Shown here: one piece after another, positions 8,784-15,029 of the stretch
Position numbering within the stretch: position 1 is the stretch's first letter
Layout: each line of letters starts with the position of its first letter
IMG/VR virus record: IMGVR_UViG_3300035698_029558
Location: 1-36,821 of that record
Length of the DNA: 36,821 nucleotides
Direction: 5' to 3' (one strand)
From: a virus
The notes under the pieces: model-generated
What the model saw: the letters and a program-made list of their open reading frames with translations, nothing else
What the model was told of the DNA's origin: nothing
Databases searched by the model: none
Translations under genes and position numbers: made by a program

Positions 8784-9563
8784 CTACCTGTTACTTTTAT
8801 GACCTACACTGCTGTAGGCGGGAAAACCGCTTCGGATTCTCCTCTCCAGCTTTACACCGGAGCCCCGACTGTCGCACATCCCATCCCTGGGATCCCTTTC
8901 GCTCAGTCTGTCACGGTGACTAAGACTTTCCATAAACAAGAGTTCTTCTTATTATAGGAGTGTCATTTACAGGAGGCTTTTTATGGCAATTGATGATTTG
9001 ACCGAAACCGAATGCGCTTATATAGCCGGATACGTCGATGGAGACGGAGGATTTTATTCCTACTGCCTCCCCTACGTCTCGAAAAAGACGGGTAAAAACC
9101 TGTTTACATTTCAAAACTATATAAGGTTTTCTTCCACGGATCTTTGCGCTATCGAATGGGTTGGAGAGAAAGTCGGCTTTACAGCGTATTATCAGCAAAA
9201 ACCGGTAAAGGGGAGACCTTACGAAAGAATCGTTTACAATCTTCAAATTACCGGGAAAAAGCTCGATGCGCTGATCGTTAGACTTATCCCCTACCTTATC
9301 ATCAAAAAACAAAATGCCATTCTCGTTATGAAAATTAGAGAAACTTATCAAATTAAGTATGGAAGTCAGGGCGTTCCTCAGCATATCACCGACAAACGAC
9401 AAGAACTTCACAAACAACTTAGACAAATTACTTCTAGGTTTCATAACCATCCTATAAAAAAATCTTAATCTTCCGCCCTGTCGCCATATTATGCAGCTTC
9501 CTGCACAACGTAGGCTTCCAAGTCAATCAGAAAAGGTTTATAGACCCCGCGAAATCTTGGTTT
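8784..9563 (-). ncRNA. Group I intron 2 of the capsid gene, carrying a homing endonuclease gene
   Basis: A 780 nt interruption defined by capsid protein continuity. P1 is a perfect 7 bp pairing of exon 2 end AGACCCC with GGGGTCT 15 bases into the intron. P7 is visible as GACTG (in ACAGACTGAGCG) with CAGTC (in GCGACAGTCGG); a P8-like hairpin ATCCC/GGGAT lies between, and P3 can form from CCTTTT with GAAAGG. The intron ends in G before exon 3. The P9-side block (plus-strand 8820-8846) matches 25 of 27 bases of intron 1 (9645-9671). The endonuclease ORF, antisense, sits between the 5' P1-P6 side and the P7-P9 side. P4-P6 are less clear than in intron 1. Confidence 0.82.
8983..9468 (+). CDS. LAGLIDADG homing endonuclease inside capsid intron 2 (antisense)
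   Basis: A 161 aa protein with one LAGLIDADG helix at about residues 12-23 (YIAGYVDGDGGF), the dimer interface and catalytic motif, so it probably acts as a homodimer cutting intron-less capsid alleles to spread the intron. The length suits a single-motif enzyme. The start has a strong AGGAGG 6 bases upstream. It is encoded opposite to the capsid transcript, so it needs its own promoter and cannot be translated from capsid mRNA; I see no convincing promoter. The residues following the motif (lysine- and aromatic-rich beta segments) are typical of the DNA-binding saddle. Confidence 0.9.
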   Translation: MAIDDLTETECAYIAGYVDGDGGFYSYCLPYVSKKTGKNLFTFQNYIRFSSTDLCAIEWVGEKVGFTAYYQQKPVKGRPYERIVYNLQITGKKLDALIVRLIPYLIIKKQNAILVMKIRETYQIKYGSQGVPQHITDKRQELHKQLRQITSRFHNHPIKKS

Positions 9564-9611
9564 GGGGTCTTCGTTTATCAGTGTTACCTGATCTGTAATC
9601 GCAACGTATGT
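9564..9611 (-). CDS. Major capsid protein, exon 2 (16 codons)
   Basis: Exactly 48 bases encode TYVAITDQVTLINEDP, which bridges exon 1 (ending DIDAQIQWYG) and exon 3 (beginning VLNE) as in intact N4-gp56 capsid proteins. Both junctions fall between codons. Without splicing, translation would continue 24 codons into intron 2 and stop at a TAA (plus-strand 9489-9491). This is a very short exon between two self-splicing introns. Confidence 0.85.
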
Positions 9612-9941
9612 CATTCTTGTTACTCCCCACACTCTCGTGTGAGTGGGAAAACCTCTTCGGGTTCTCCTCTCATAGTCTCCCATGAGATCAGACTATATCT
9701 TTCCTTTCGAATCCGAAAGGGCCCGGCGTATAGTCGTTGAGGATTTTTGATCCTGGCTTTCCTTTAGAGTTATAAGCCAATTTCAAATCTTTCCTGCTGA
9801 TTGCCCATTGTTACATCCTTATGATTTTCACTCTTCTATAAGCCATATAGAAAAAGTACACAAGGCTTTAGGGGTTTCCAGCATATAGCCAAGTTTTATA
9901 ACGGCAATCTATGCAGCCTCCTGCATTGGTTCTACGTTTTT
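9612..9941 (-). ncRNA. Group I intron 1 of the capsid gene (no ORF)
   Basis: A 330 nt group I intron with a complete visible core on the minus strand. P1: exon ACGGU with guide GCCGU, a U.G wobble at the splice site. P3: GGCTATA with TATACGCC. P/Q elements for P4: GCTGGAAACCCC and AATCAGCAGGAAAG. R/S elements for P7: TCAACGACTATACG and AAGATATAGTC. P8 is a perfect 7 bp hairpin (CCTTTCG / CGAAAGG). The intron ends with the expected terminal G before ACATACG. The P1 loop contains a 6 bp stem-loop (ATGCAG / CTGCAT) that recurs in similar form in intron 2. There is no ORF, so mobility would depend on another endonuclease. Confidence 0.92.
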
Positions 9942-10205
9942 ACCGTACCACTGAATCTGTGCATCTATATCAAGCGCACTTAGTTGCTGCGCAGGAGGGG
10001 TAACTCCGGCAGGTCCTAGAGGAGCTGTAGCCAAGTTTAGTCGGCTGTAGCGTCTCATGCGGATGATGTTACCGTTTCTGGACGACAAGCTCTTTTTCAT
10101 TGCGAACTTGCTGTGGATCAGATACGGCATTGGCCTTGACAAAAGCTTCATGTCAAAGGCTTGTTGCACAGGAGGTGGTAATTGGGCTGTGGTTGTTAAT
10201 CCCAT
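9942..10205 (-). CDS. Major capsid protein, exon 1 (N-terminal 88 residues; N4-gp56 family)
   Basis: This exon encodes the N-terminus of the HK97-fold major capsid protein that forms the icosahedral shell. Family landmarks are TTTAQLPPPVQQAFDMKLL, MPYLIHSKFA, the arginine-rich IRMRRYSRL and GVTPPAQQLSALDIDA. The ATG has an upstream AAAGG-type ribosome binding site and lies 37 bases after the scaffold stop. The exon ends at GGT (Gly88). Unspliced readthrough would add ten residues (KNVEPMQEAA) and stop. Exons: 10205-9942, 9611-9564, 8783-8142, giving 317 aa. Confidence 0.9.
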
Positions 10206-10242
10206 TTAATTTCACCTTTCTTTTTAAATTTGTTTAACTGAG

Positions 10243-10950
10243 TTACCTCCGGCTCGCGCAGTTCTGCATTTCTTGCCAGAGCTTGTATTTCTCCTCCTGA
10301 GAAAGGCTCTTAAATGAAGATACCTGTTGCAATGGTGTCGGCGTAGCGCCAAGCGTGTGGCCAGCTACCGGCTTAGAAGCATTCTTCTTTGCCGTTTGCT
10401 TTATGGCCTCTGTCTGGCTGCTTTTCCTCTGTTTATCAGTGAAAAAGGCCGACTTTTTGATCAGCTCATATGCCAACTCATTTGCTTCTATGGGATCTTC
10501 ATCGTGAAGCTTTACAAGTCTCTTGTGCAGTCGCTTGTTCCCCTGAATTAACTCTCCAACATTTTCTTCTGTGACAACAGAATCGAAGTCTTTGTACGTC
10601 GTCCTTAGCTCGGCTTCGTAGTCTTGGAGCTCTTTTTTCTTGTAGAGCTCGACAGCTTCCTTTTTGGCTTCTCTTTCGATAAGCCGTCTGACTTGCTTGA
10701 CGTTAGGGATTTCTTCGTCTGAAATTTGTTCTTCAGGTTCTGAAACCTCTTCCTCAACCATGCTATGCCGAAGTTCATCGATTTCCCTTTGTTGTCGTTC
10801 AATAATTCTTCGCATCTCTCTGAAGTTATGATCTGGAGAGCCTTGTTTCGGCTCCTCGACCACCACTTCTTCTTGCGAAGCCTCATTGTTTATGGATTCT
10901 GACACAGGAGCGACGACCTCCTCTTGTACGTCTGGGTTTTTGTCATCCAT
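10243..10950 (-). CDS. Scaffolding protein
   Basis: A 235 aa, highly charged, acidic N-terminal and helical protein directly upstream of the capsid gene, as expected for the internal scaffold that guides procapsid assembly and is later lost. Features: acidic first 60 residues, long charged coiled-coil-like helices (REMRRIIERQQREIDELRH; QVRRLIEREAKKEAVELYKK) and a C-terminal SQEEKYKLWQEMQ helix with basic end. I start at 10950 because GAAGGAA lies 6-7 bases upstream; an in-frame ATG at 10974 lacks a ribosome binding site. The assignment rests on position and composition. Confidence 0.75.
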   Translation of the reverse strand: MDDKNPDVQEEVVAPVSESINNEASQEEVVVEEPKQGSPDHNFREMRRIIERQQREIDELRHSMVEEEVSEPEEQISDEEIPNVKQVRRLIEREAKKEAVELYKKKELQDYEAELRTTYKDFDSVVTEENVGELIQGNKRLHKRLVKLHDEDPIEANELAYELIKKSAFFTDKQRKSSQTEAIKQTAKKNASKPVAGHTLGATPTPLQQVSSFKSLSQEEKYKLWQEMQNCASRR

Positions 10951-11009
10951 GAAATTTCCTTCTCTTAGGTCCATGACGAGTGGTATACGTCTAAGCGCCC
11001 GGATGTTTA

Positions 11010-11032
11010 TAGATATACGGCGGCTATATCTA
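11010..11032. promoter_or_regulatory. Perfect inverted repeat in the divergent scaffold/moron intergenic region
   Basis: Eight-base arms TAGATATA and TATATCTA flank a 7-base CGGCGGC centre. The dyad lies between the leftward scaffold gene and the rightward promoter at 11052. It could be an operator for a dimeric regulator of one or both transcripts, or an RNA hairpin. There is no U tract on either strand strong enough for a terminator. Confidence 0.45.
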
Positions 11033-11051
11033 ATTAAAAGTATCTTTGGGC

Positions 11052-11080
11052 TGGAAAAAGGGAGCTAAAAGAAATATAAT
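11052..11080 (+). promoter_or_regulatory. Sigma70-type promoter for the plus-strand paralogue pair
   Basis: A perfect -10 hexamer TATAAT (11075-11080) lies 17 bases after TGGAAA (11052-11057), a 4/6 match to the -35 consensus. It would start a transcript near 11087, upstream of the gene at 11133. It faces opposite to the surrounding structural genes, supporting independent expression of the 11133-11938 pair. Confidence 0.55.
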
Positions 11081-11132
11081 TGGGCATGGCCGAAAAGGGC
11101 TTTTTTTCACACCCAACAAAGAGGATAATCCA

Positions 11133-11474
11133 ATGCAATCACTAAGAGAGCGCCGAGGGCTCGTAGAACTTACTATTACTAGGGACGAGCAAATAGAGAC
11201 AGAAAGAAACACAAGGCTTTGTAGCCAGATATTGGAGGATCGGCAGTTTTATAGCATGATCGAGAGAACAGGATTCGTCTTTAAGAACATTCTCGAAAGG
11301 GGCACCGTTAACACAGTTCAAGACCTGCTCGTATTTTTCACATATGAGGGGAGAAGGATGGGCATGCCCGATTGTACAAGGGTAAGAAACAACATTTACA
11401 ACATAGACTGGATGAAAAGCTACGTTACACAGCTTGACTGCTTAAGGTCCGCGGTAATAACACAGCCAAACTAA
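11133..11474 (+). CDS. Hypothetical protein, first of two tandem paralogues in a plus-strand island
   Basis: A 113 aa helical, basic protein of unknown function. Residues about 50-100 (MIERTGFVFKNILERGTVN; EGRRMGMPD; IYNIDWMKSYVTQ) align with the next gene (MIERTGFIFSRWREAGAIN; EGKRLRIRR; IYNTLWIKKYVCE), so the two are paralogues. I chose the ATG at 11133 (AGAGG about 8 bases upstream) rather than an upstream in-frame ATG at 11046 that would overlap the promoter. It is oriented against the flanking morphogenesis genes, like a moron. Confidence 0.6.
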   Translation: MQSLRERRGLVELTITRDEQIETERNTRLCSQILEDRQFYSMIERTGFVFKNILERGTVNTVQDLLVFFTYEGRRMGMPDCTRVRNNIYNIDWMKSYVTQLDCLRSAVITQPN

Positions 11475-11491
11475 ACAAAGTAGGAGGGTTT

Positions 11492-11938
11492 GTGGAACCA
11501 CCACCATCATTGTGCGAGTTTGCGGGAATGACAGACGTATACGTCATGGTAAATCTACAAAAGGCTCTCAGCGAAAACACGTGGCTCTGCCGAAAAATAG
11601 AACACAATCCCTGTCTTATGGATATGATCGAGAGAACAGGGTTCATTTTTTCTAGATGGCGAGAGGCCGGTGCCATAAATGCCATTGAACAGTTTGCCTC
11701 CTTTCTATCAAGGGAGGGGAAAAGGCTTCGTATTAGGAGGGAACAAGAACTGACGAGTTCTATCTACAACACACTCTGGATAAAAAAGTATGTTTGCGAG
11801 GTGCACTTTTGGCAGTTAGCTGAAAAGCACAACTTAGAGGTACCGAAGAATACATGGAAGGAAGGACCAATCCCTTGGTCTCCACCTAACTATCGCTGCC
11901 ACTGCAATCGGTGTTCACACTGGATACCACACGCGTAG
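11492..11938 (+). CDS. Hypothetical protein, second tandem paralogue
   Basis: A 148 aa protein, paralogous to its upstream neighbour through the MIERTGF block (about 46-105). It adds a C-terminal extension with a Cys/His cluster (CHCNRCSHW, about 136-144) that could bind a metal. The GTG start at 11492 follows a strong AGGAGG (spacing 4, rather short); an in-frame ATG at 11528 is an alternative. Its 3' end overlaps the convergent gene at 11886 by 53 bases. Function unknown. Confidence 0.6.
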   Translation: MEPPPSLCEFAGMTDVYVMVNLQKALSENTWLCRKIEHNPCLMDMIERTGFIFSRWREAGAINAIEQFASFLSREGKRLRIRREQELTSSIYNTLWIKKYVCEVHFWQLAEKHNLEVPKNTWKEGPIPWSPPNYRCHCNRCSHWIPHA

Positions 11939-12173
11939 ATTGTCTTGGTGCTGGTATTTTTTTTCTGACTCTTTTTTTGTAGACCAACTTTGAGGGATCT
12001 TCTGGAGAACCTTCCGATAGGTCTACCTTGTGCCCGGTGCCTATTTCAATTATCTGCTCACAGGTTTCTTCGATAACATTGTCATCTTCCATGAAATACT
12101 TACTCGATAGTCCTATCGCAGTGACTACAAGCACCACAATAACTACGGTCGTTCCTATTTCGTACAACTTCAT
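11886..12173 (-). CDS. Small single-pass membrane protein
   Basis: A 95 aa protein with one strong N-terminal hydrophobic helix (about residues 7-24, TTVVIVVLVVTAIGLSS) followed by an acidic then basic hydrophilic tail (VYKKRVRKKIPAPRQS). It starts 4 bases after the stop of the last C1q-like fibre gene, with AGGGTAA as ribosome binding site. The topology would fit a lysis accessory protein (holin-like or spanin-like) or a membrane-anchored phage protein, but no family motif is recognised. Confidence 0.55.
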   Translation of the reverse strand: MKLYEIGTTVVIVVLVVTAIGLSSKYFMEDDNVIEETCEQIIEIGTGHKVDLSEGSPEDPSKLVYKKRVRKKIPAPRQSTRVVSSVNTDCSGSDS

Positions 12174-12177
12174 GCGT

Positions 12178-12963
12178 TTACCCTAGTAAAGTTCCTGCAA
12201 AAAATACTCTGTGTATGGCCGGTGTGCCAGTGAAATCTGGTGTATCAACTACCTTAGCTCCACCTCCGATCGAGCCGAAAACCCTGATAGTATCTGAGGC
12301 AGCCAGCTCTATTATAGAAGAAAAGTGTACTGTAATAGTCGAAGTGGTCGTGCTTCTTTTTGCCGCAGGGTTATAGAAATTAGAAGCAATCGCTATTGAG
12401 GTCCCGTTTAAATATATAGAAAATCCAGCACCAGTAGTATGGCCGGCGCCTATGTTTTCCAGCTGTACAGATGACGCAAAAAAATATCTGCCGGCCACAG
12501 GAGCCGTAAACCGCCCGGTACCCGTGTCATAATTGCTGTTTTGATCTATCTCTTCATTGGTAAATTGAATCTGAACGCCTGTATTATCACCCGTAACGTT
12601 TGTTTGAGCGACCGTGCTGTATGCCTTGAAAAGGGGCTGTGATGGATATAAAAGTTCCCCACCTGTTGTCGCCTTTATTGCTTTTGTAGATGATGGCGTT
12701 GCAGCTGCTGATGCGGCATATGCCAAGTTAAAGCTTTGAGAGTCTGTATTGTCTATCCCATGAGCATAGGAATTGGTAGTGCTGATTACATAGCGCGAAT
12801 ACGTGTCATCGGCAGATGTCCCTTCAACATACGTTTCAATTGCTGCGTCTGAAGAGGCGGTATCATTGGTGTTTTCTACTCTTAGCTGCCTAGTTGCGCC
12901 AGAGACACCGTTACCTATAGTGAAGTCGTTTAGACATTCGTTATTTAAGCTGTTTGTTGTCAT
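12178..12963 (-). CDS. C1q/TNF-like fibre protein, copy 3
   Basis: A 261 aa protein, third in transcription order of three tandem paralogues. The shared N-terminal domain starts TNSLNNECLNDFT and has RVENTNDTA and YAHGIDNTDS; the C-terminal half is a C1q/TNF-like jelly roll (NYDTGTGRFTAPVAGRYFF, about 143-161, then LNGTSI and a final FFAGTLLG). Such domains trimerise and serve as receptor-binding tips in fibres. The start overlaps the previous copy's stop (ATGA). Which virion part it decorates is inferred. Confidence 0.75.
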   Translation of the reverse strand: MTTNSLNNECLNDFTIGNGVSGATRQLRVENTNDTASSDAAIETYVEGTSADDTYSRYVISTTNSYAHGIDNTDSQSFNLAYAASAAATPSSTKAIKATTGGELLYPSQPLFKAYSTVAQTNVTGDNTGVQIQFTNEEIDQNSNYDTGTGRFTAPVAGRYFFASSVQLENIGAGHTTGAGFSIYLNGTSIAIASNFYNPAAKRSTTTSTITVHFSSIIELAASDTIRVFGSIGGGAKVVDTPDFTGTPAIHRVFFAGTLLG

Positions 12964-13727
12964 CCTAGGAGGTACCCACTAAAATAGAAGGTTGTTGAGC
13001 CACCAAAACCATCATCTATATCAACAACCTTTGCCCCGTTGCTACATTGAACGTCTACTCTAACTGTATCTGAAGCAGACAGATCTAAAGTGGCGTAGAT
13101 TGGCCAACTCATATTGCTCCCAGATGACTGTAACCCGAAAGCTGCTGATTTATTGGCAACAACGGTTGTCCCATTTACCTTTAGAAAAAGAGCCTTCTCG
13201 GTTATTCCTGCGACAATACCCCTAATCTGAACACACGATAAAAACATATATCTCCCATCCAGGGGAACGGTAAATATATATGTGCCGTTGTTATAATTAC
13301 TTCCGATATCAAAATCTTCTGTATTAAACGGGACAGTAACGACGGTCCCATCACCAGTGACGTTATCCACTTGAGTTGAAACATGTGCTTTAAAGCAGGG
13401 CTGTGATGGATAGAAATTGCGCGAGCTCGTGTCTGTCTCTAAAAGGGCTGTAGATGATGGTGTGGCAGCTGCTGATGCTGCGTATCCAAGCTTAAAATAC
13501 TGTGAATCGTCTACATCAATACCTGTGGCATACGATGCTGTTGCACCAACTATACAAGATGTATACGGATCATCAGCTGTCGTTCCTGCTATATAATGTT
13601 CCATAACAGAGGCCGAGGAAGCAACGTCATATTCATTTTCCACACGAAGACTCCGCAGGGCGCCGGAAGCACCACCACTAACAGTGAAATCTTCTAGACA
13701 TTCGTTATTTAGGCTATTTGTTGTCAT
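12960..13727 (-). CDS. C1q/TNF-like fibre protein, copy 2
   Basis: A 255 aa protein, middle of the three paralogues. The N-terminus (TTNSLNNECLEDFTVSGGAS) is almost the same as copy 3; the C1q-like half has NYNNGTYIFTVPLDGRYMF and ends FYFSGYLLG. The C-terminal halves differ much more than the N-terminal ones, as expected if the tips are under receptor-driven diversification while the N-terminal parts keep a common attachment. ATGA overlaps link it to both neighbours. Confidence 0.75.
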   Translation of the reverse strand: MTTNSLNNECLEDFTVSGGASGALRSLRVENEYDVASSASVMEHYIAGTTADDPYTSCIVGATASYATGIDVDDSQYFKLGYAASAAATPSSTALLETDTSSRNFYPSQPCFKAHVSTQVDNVTGDGTVVTVPFNTEDFDIGSNYNNGTYIFTVPLDGRYMFLSCVQIRGIVAGITEKALFLKVNGTTVVANKSAAFGLQSSGSNMSWPIYATLDLSASDTVRVDVQCSNGAKVVDIDDGFGGSTTFYFSGYLLG

Positions 13728-14479
13728 CCTAGTAAATACCCCGAAAAGCGGCTTTCATCAGCAAGAACAGTCGTAGTTTCTGCACCACCTGCGGTGTCAT
13801 TTTCGACAGTTATAGAGAAATAGTCACTTGCTGCTGCATTGTAGACAAGAACATTAAAAAAACTCAGCAAGTTCGAGGCGTCCCTACACAAAGAAGGATT
13901 AAAGATATTCGCAGACTGGTTCAGAGAAGACCCGGAATGATATATGTAGATATACCCGTTGTTATTTGTTGCAGTCACAAGAGACTGAGCTATAGATGTA
14001 AAAAACACGTATGTGCCGGCTACAGGACAAGTATATCTACCGGTACTAACGTCAAAATTGCTGCCCTGATCAAAGTTTTCCTGATCGAAGACAATTGTCT
14101 GGTTCTGGACAAGAGTGATATTTGTTCCAACATAAGCTTCAAAAAGCGGTGTCATTGGTCTGCGCCAAGTGCCGCCAGTAGTAACGTTTAAGATATTGTC
14201 TGCAGATGATGGTGTAGCCGTTGCATCAGATGCATGTGAAAGCTTCCACCTATCAGAGTCTGAGTTATCTATCCCAAGAGCATACGAATGGCTCGACCCA
14301 ACAGTATGGCGAACATAAGGATCGCCAGCAGATGTACCACCCACATAGACTTCAGATATTGCATTAGAACCTCCCGTATTATTAGTGTTTTCCACCCGAC
14401 AGGTACGCGCCGCTCCAGACGCTCCTGAAACGGTGAAGTCATTCAGGCATTCATTGTTTAAACTATTTGTTACTGTCAC
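13724..14479 (-). CDS. C1q/TNF-like fibre protein, copy 1
   Basis: A 251 aa protein, first of the array. It has the shared start TNSLNNECLNDFTVSGASGA and a C1q-like half with NFDVSTGRYTCPVAGTYVFF, ending RFSGYLLG. The GTG start at 14479 follows AGGA with 6 base spacing. The conserved last codons CTA GGA TGA supply both the stop and the next gene's overlapping ATG, so the translational link is built into the conserved C-terminus. Confidence 0.75.
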   Translation of the reverse strand: MTVTNSLNNECLNDFTVSGASGAARTCRVENTNNTGGSNAISEVYVGGTSAGDPYVRHTVGSSHSYALGIDNSDSDRWKLSHASDATATPSSADNILNVTTGGTWRRPMTPLFEAYVGTNITLVQNQTIVFDQENFDQGSNFDVSTGRYTCPVAGTYVFFTSIAQSLVTATNNNGYIYIYHSGSSLNQSANIFNPSLCRDASNLLSFFNVLVYNAAASDYFSITVENDTAGGAETTTVLADESRFSGYLLG

Positions 14480-14487
14480 AATTGATC

Positions 14488-14763
14488 CTATTCCTCTGGT
14501 TGACGCTCAGCTGCCGTCTGATATCCGGGCTGTGTTGCCAACCAAGTAACAAGAGAGTCTTCCTGAAAATCAGCGGGCATCCCCACCTCAGAACCCTTTA
14601 CTCGATTGGTTTCCATCTTGACCATTTCTCCCTTAGCATGGGAAATCTGCCCGACAATTGCACCCTTAATCCATTCTGATAGATCTACAAGACGCCAGTT
14701 CAAAGCCACCAAGCTCGTTGCGTCAATATCTAAAATCTCAACACTATCAACTTCTATCTTCAT
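14488..14763 (-). CDS. Small hypothetical phage protein in fibre operon
   Basis: A 91 aa acidic, helical protein (VALNWRLVDLSEWIKGAIVG; DSLVTWLATQPGYQTAAER). Small proteins of this type occur in tail or fibre operons of many phages, but the function is unknown. It is linked by ATGA to the basic gene upstream and lies 8 bases before the first C1q-like gene. Confidence 0.6.
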   Translation of the reverse strand: MKIEVDSVEILDIDATSLVALNWRLVDLSEWIKGAIVGQISHAKGEMVKMETNRVKGSEVGMPADFQEDSLVTWLATQPGYQTAAERQPEE

Positions 14764-14948
14764 TTCTTTCCTCCAGATCTTTTCTCACCGTACGCGGTTT
14801 TTTTCGCTGATTGCAAAGCAACTGCGAGAGCCTGTTGGGGCTTTTTTATAATAGGTCCTTTCTTTGAGCCGCTATGCAGCTTCCCTGCCTTGTACTCACT
14901 CATTACTTTGCCAACTTTGGCCTTCTTCTTGCTAATCTTTTTCTTCAT
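14760..14948 (-). CDS. Small basic protein, DUF6496-like
   Basis: A 62 aa lysine-rich protein. VGKVMSEYKAGKLHSGSKKG followed by QQALAVALQSAKK matches the pattern of DUF6496 (VM-E(Y/F)K-GKL-S-S, then QA-AIAL-A), a family of small basic phage and bacterial proteins of unknown function, possibly DNA-associated. AAAGGATG is the ribosome binding site. The upstream leader is part of a duplicated 38 bp element (14947-15029). Confidence 0.65.
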   Translation of the reverse strand: MKKKISKKKAKVGKVMSEYKAGKLHSGSKKGPIIKKPQQALAVALQSAKKTAYGEKRSGGKK

Positions 14949-15029
14949 TTGACATCCTTTTGATATCGTTTTGATACCATTATGGCTCTTTATTTGACAT
15001 CCTTTTGACGTCCCAATGATACCATTATG
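14947..15029. repeat. Duplicated 38 bp element containing a ribosome binding site
   Basis: Copies at 14947-14984 and 14992-15029 share their first 17 and last 13 bases and differ in the middle eight. Read on the minus strand, each has AAAAGGATGTCAAAT; the downstream copy continues into the ATG of the DUF6496-like gene, while in the upstream copy the start-codon position reads ATA. The upstream copy also overlaps the stop of the gene at 15025. It looks like a tandem duplication of a translation-initiation region with one copy dead. Confidence 0.75.

Noticed and set aside
8142-10205. Capsid interruptions as inteins or frameshifts
   Set aside because: Each upstream exon runs into an in-frame stop within the insert, there are no intein splice motifs, and group I core elements with matching P1 pairings explain both breaks.
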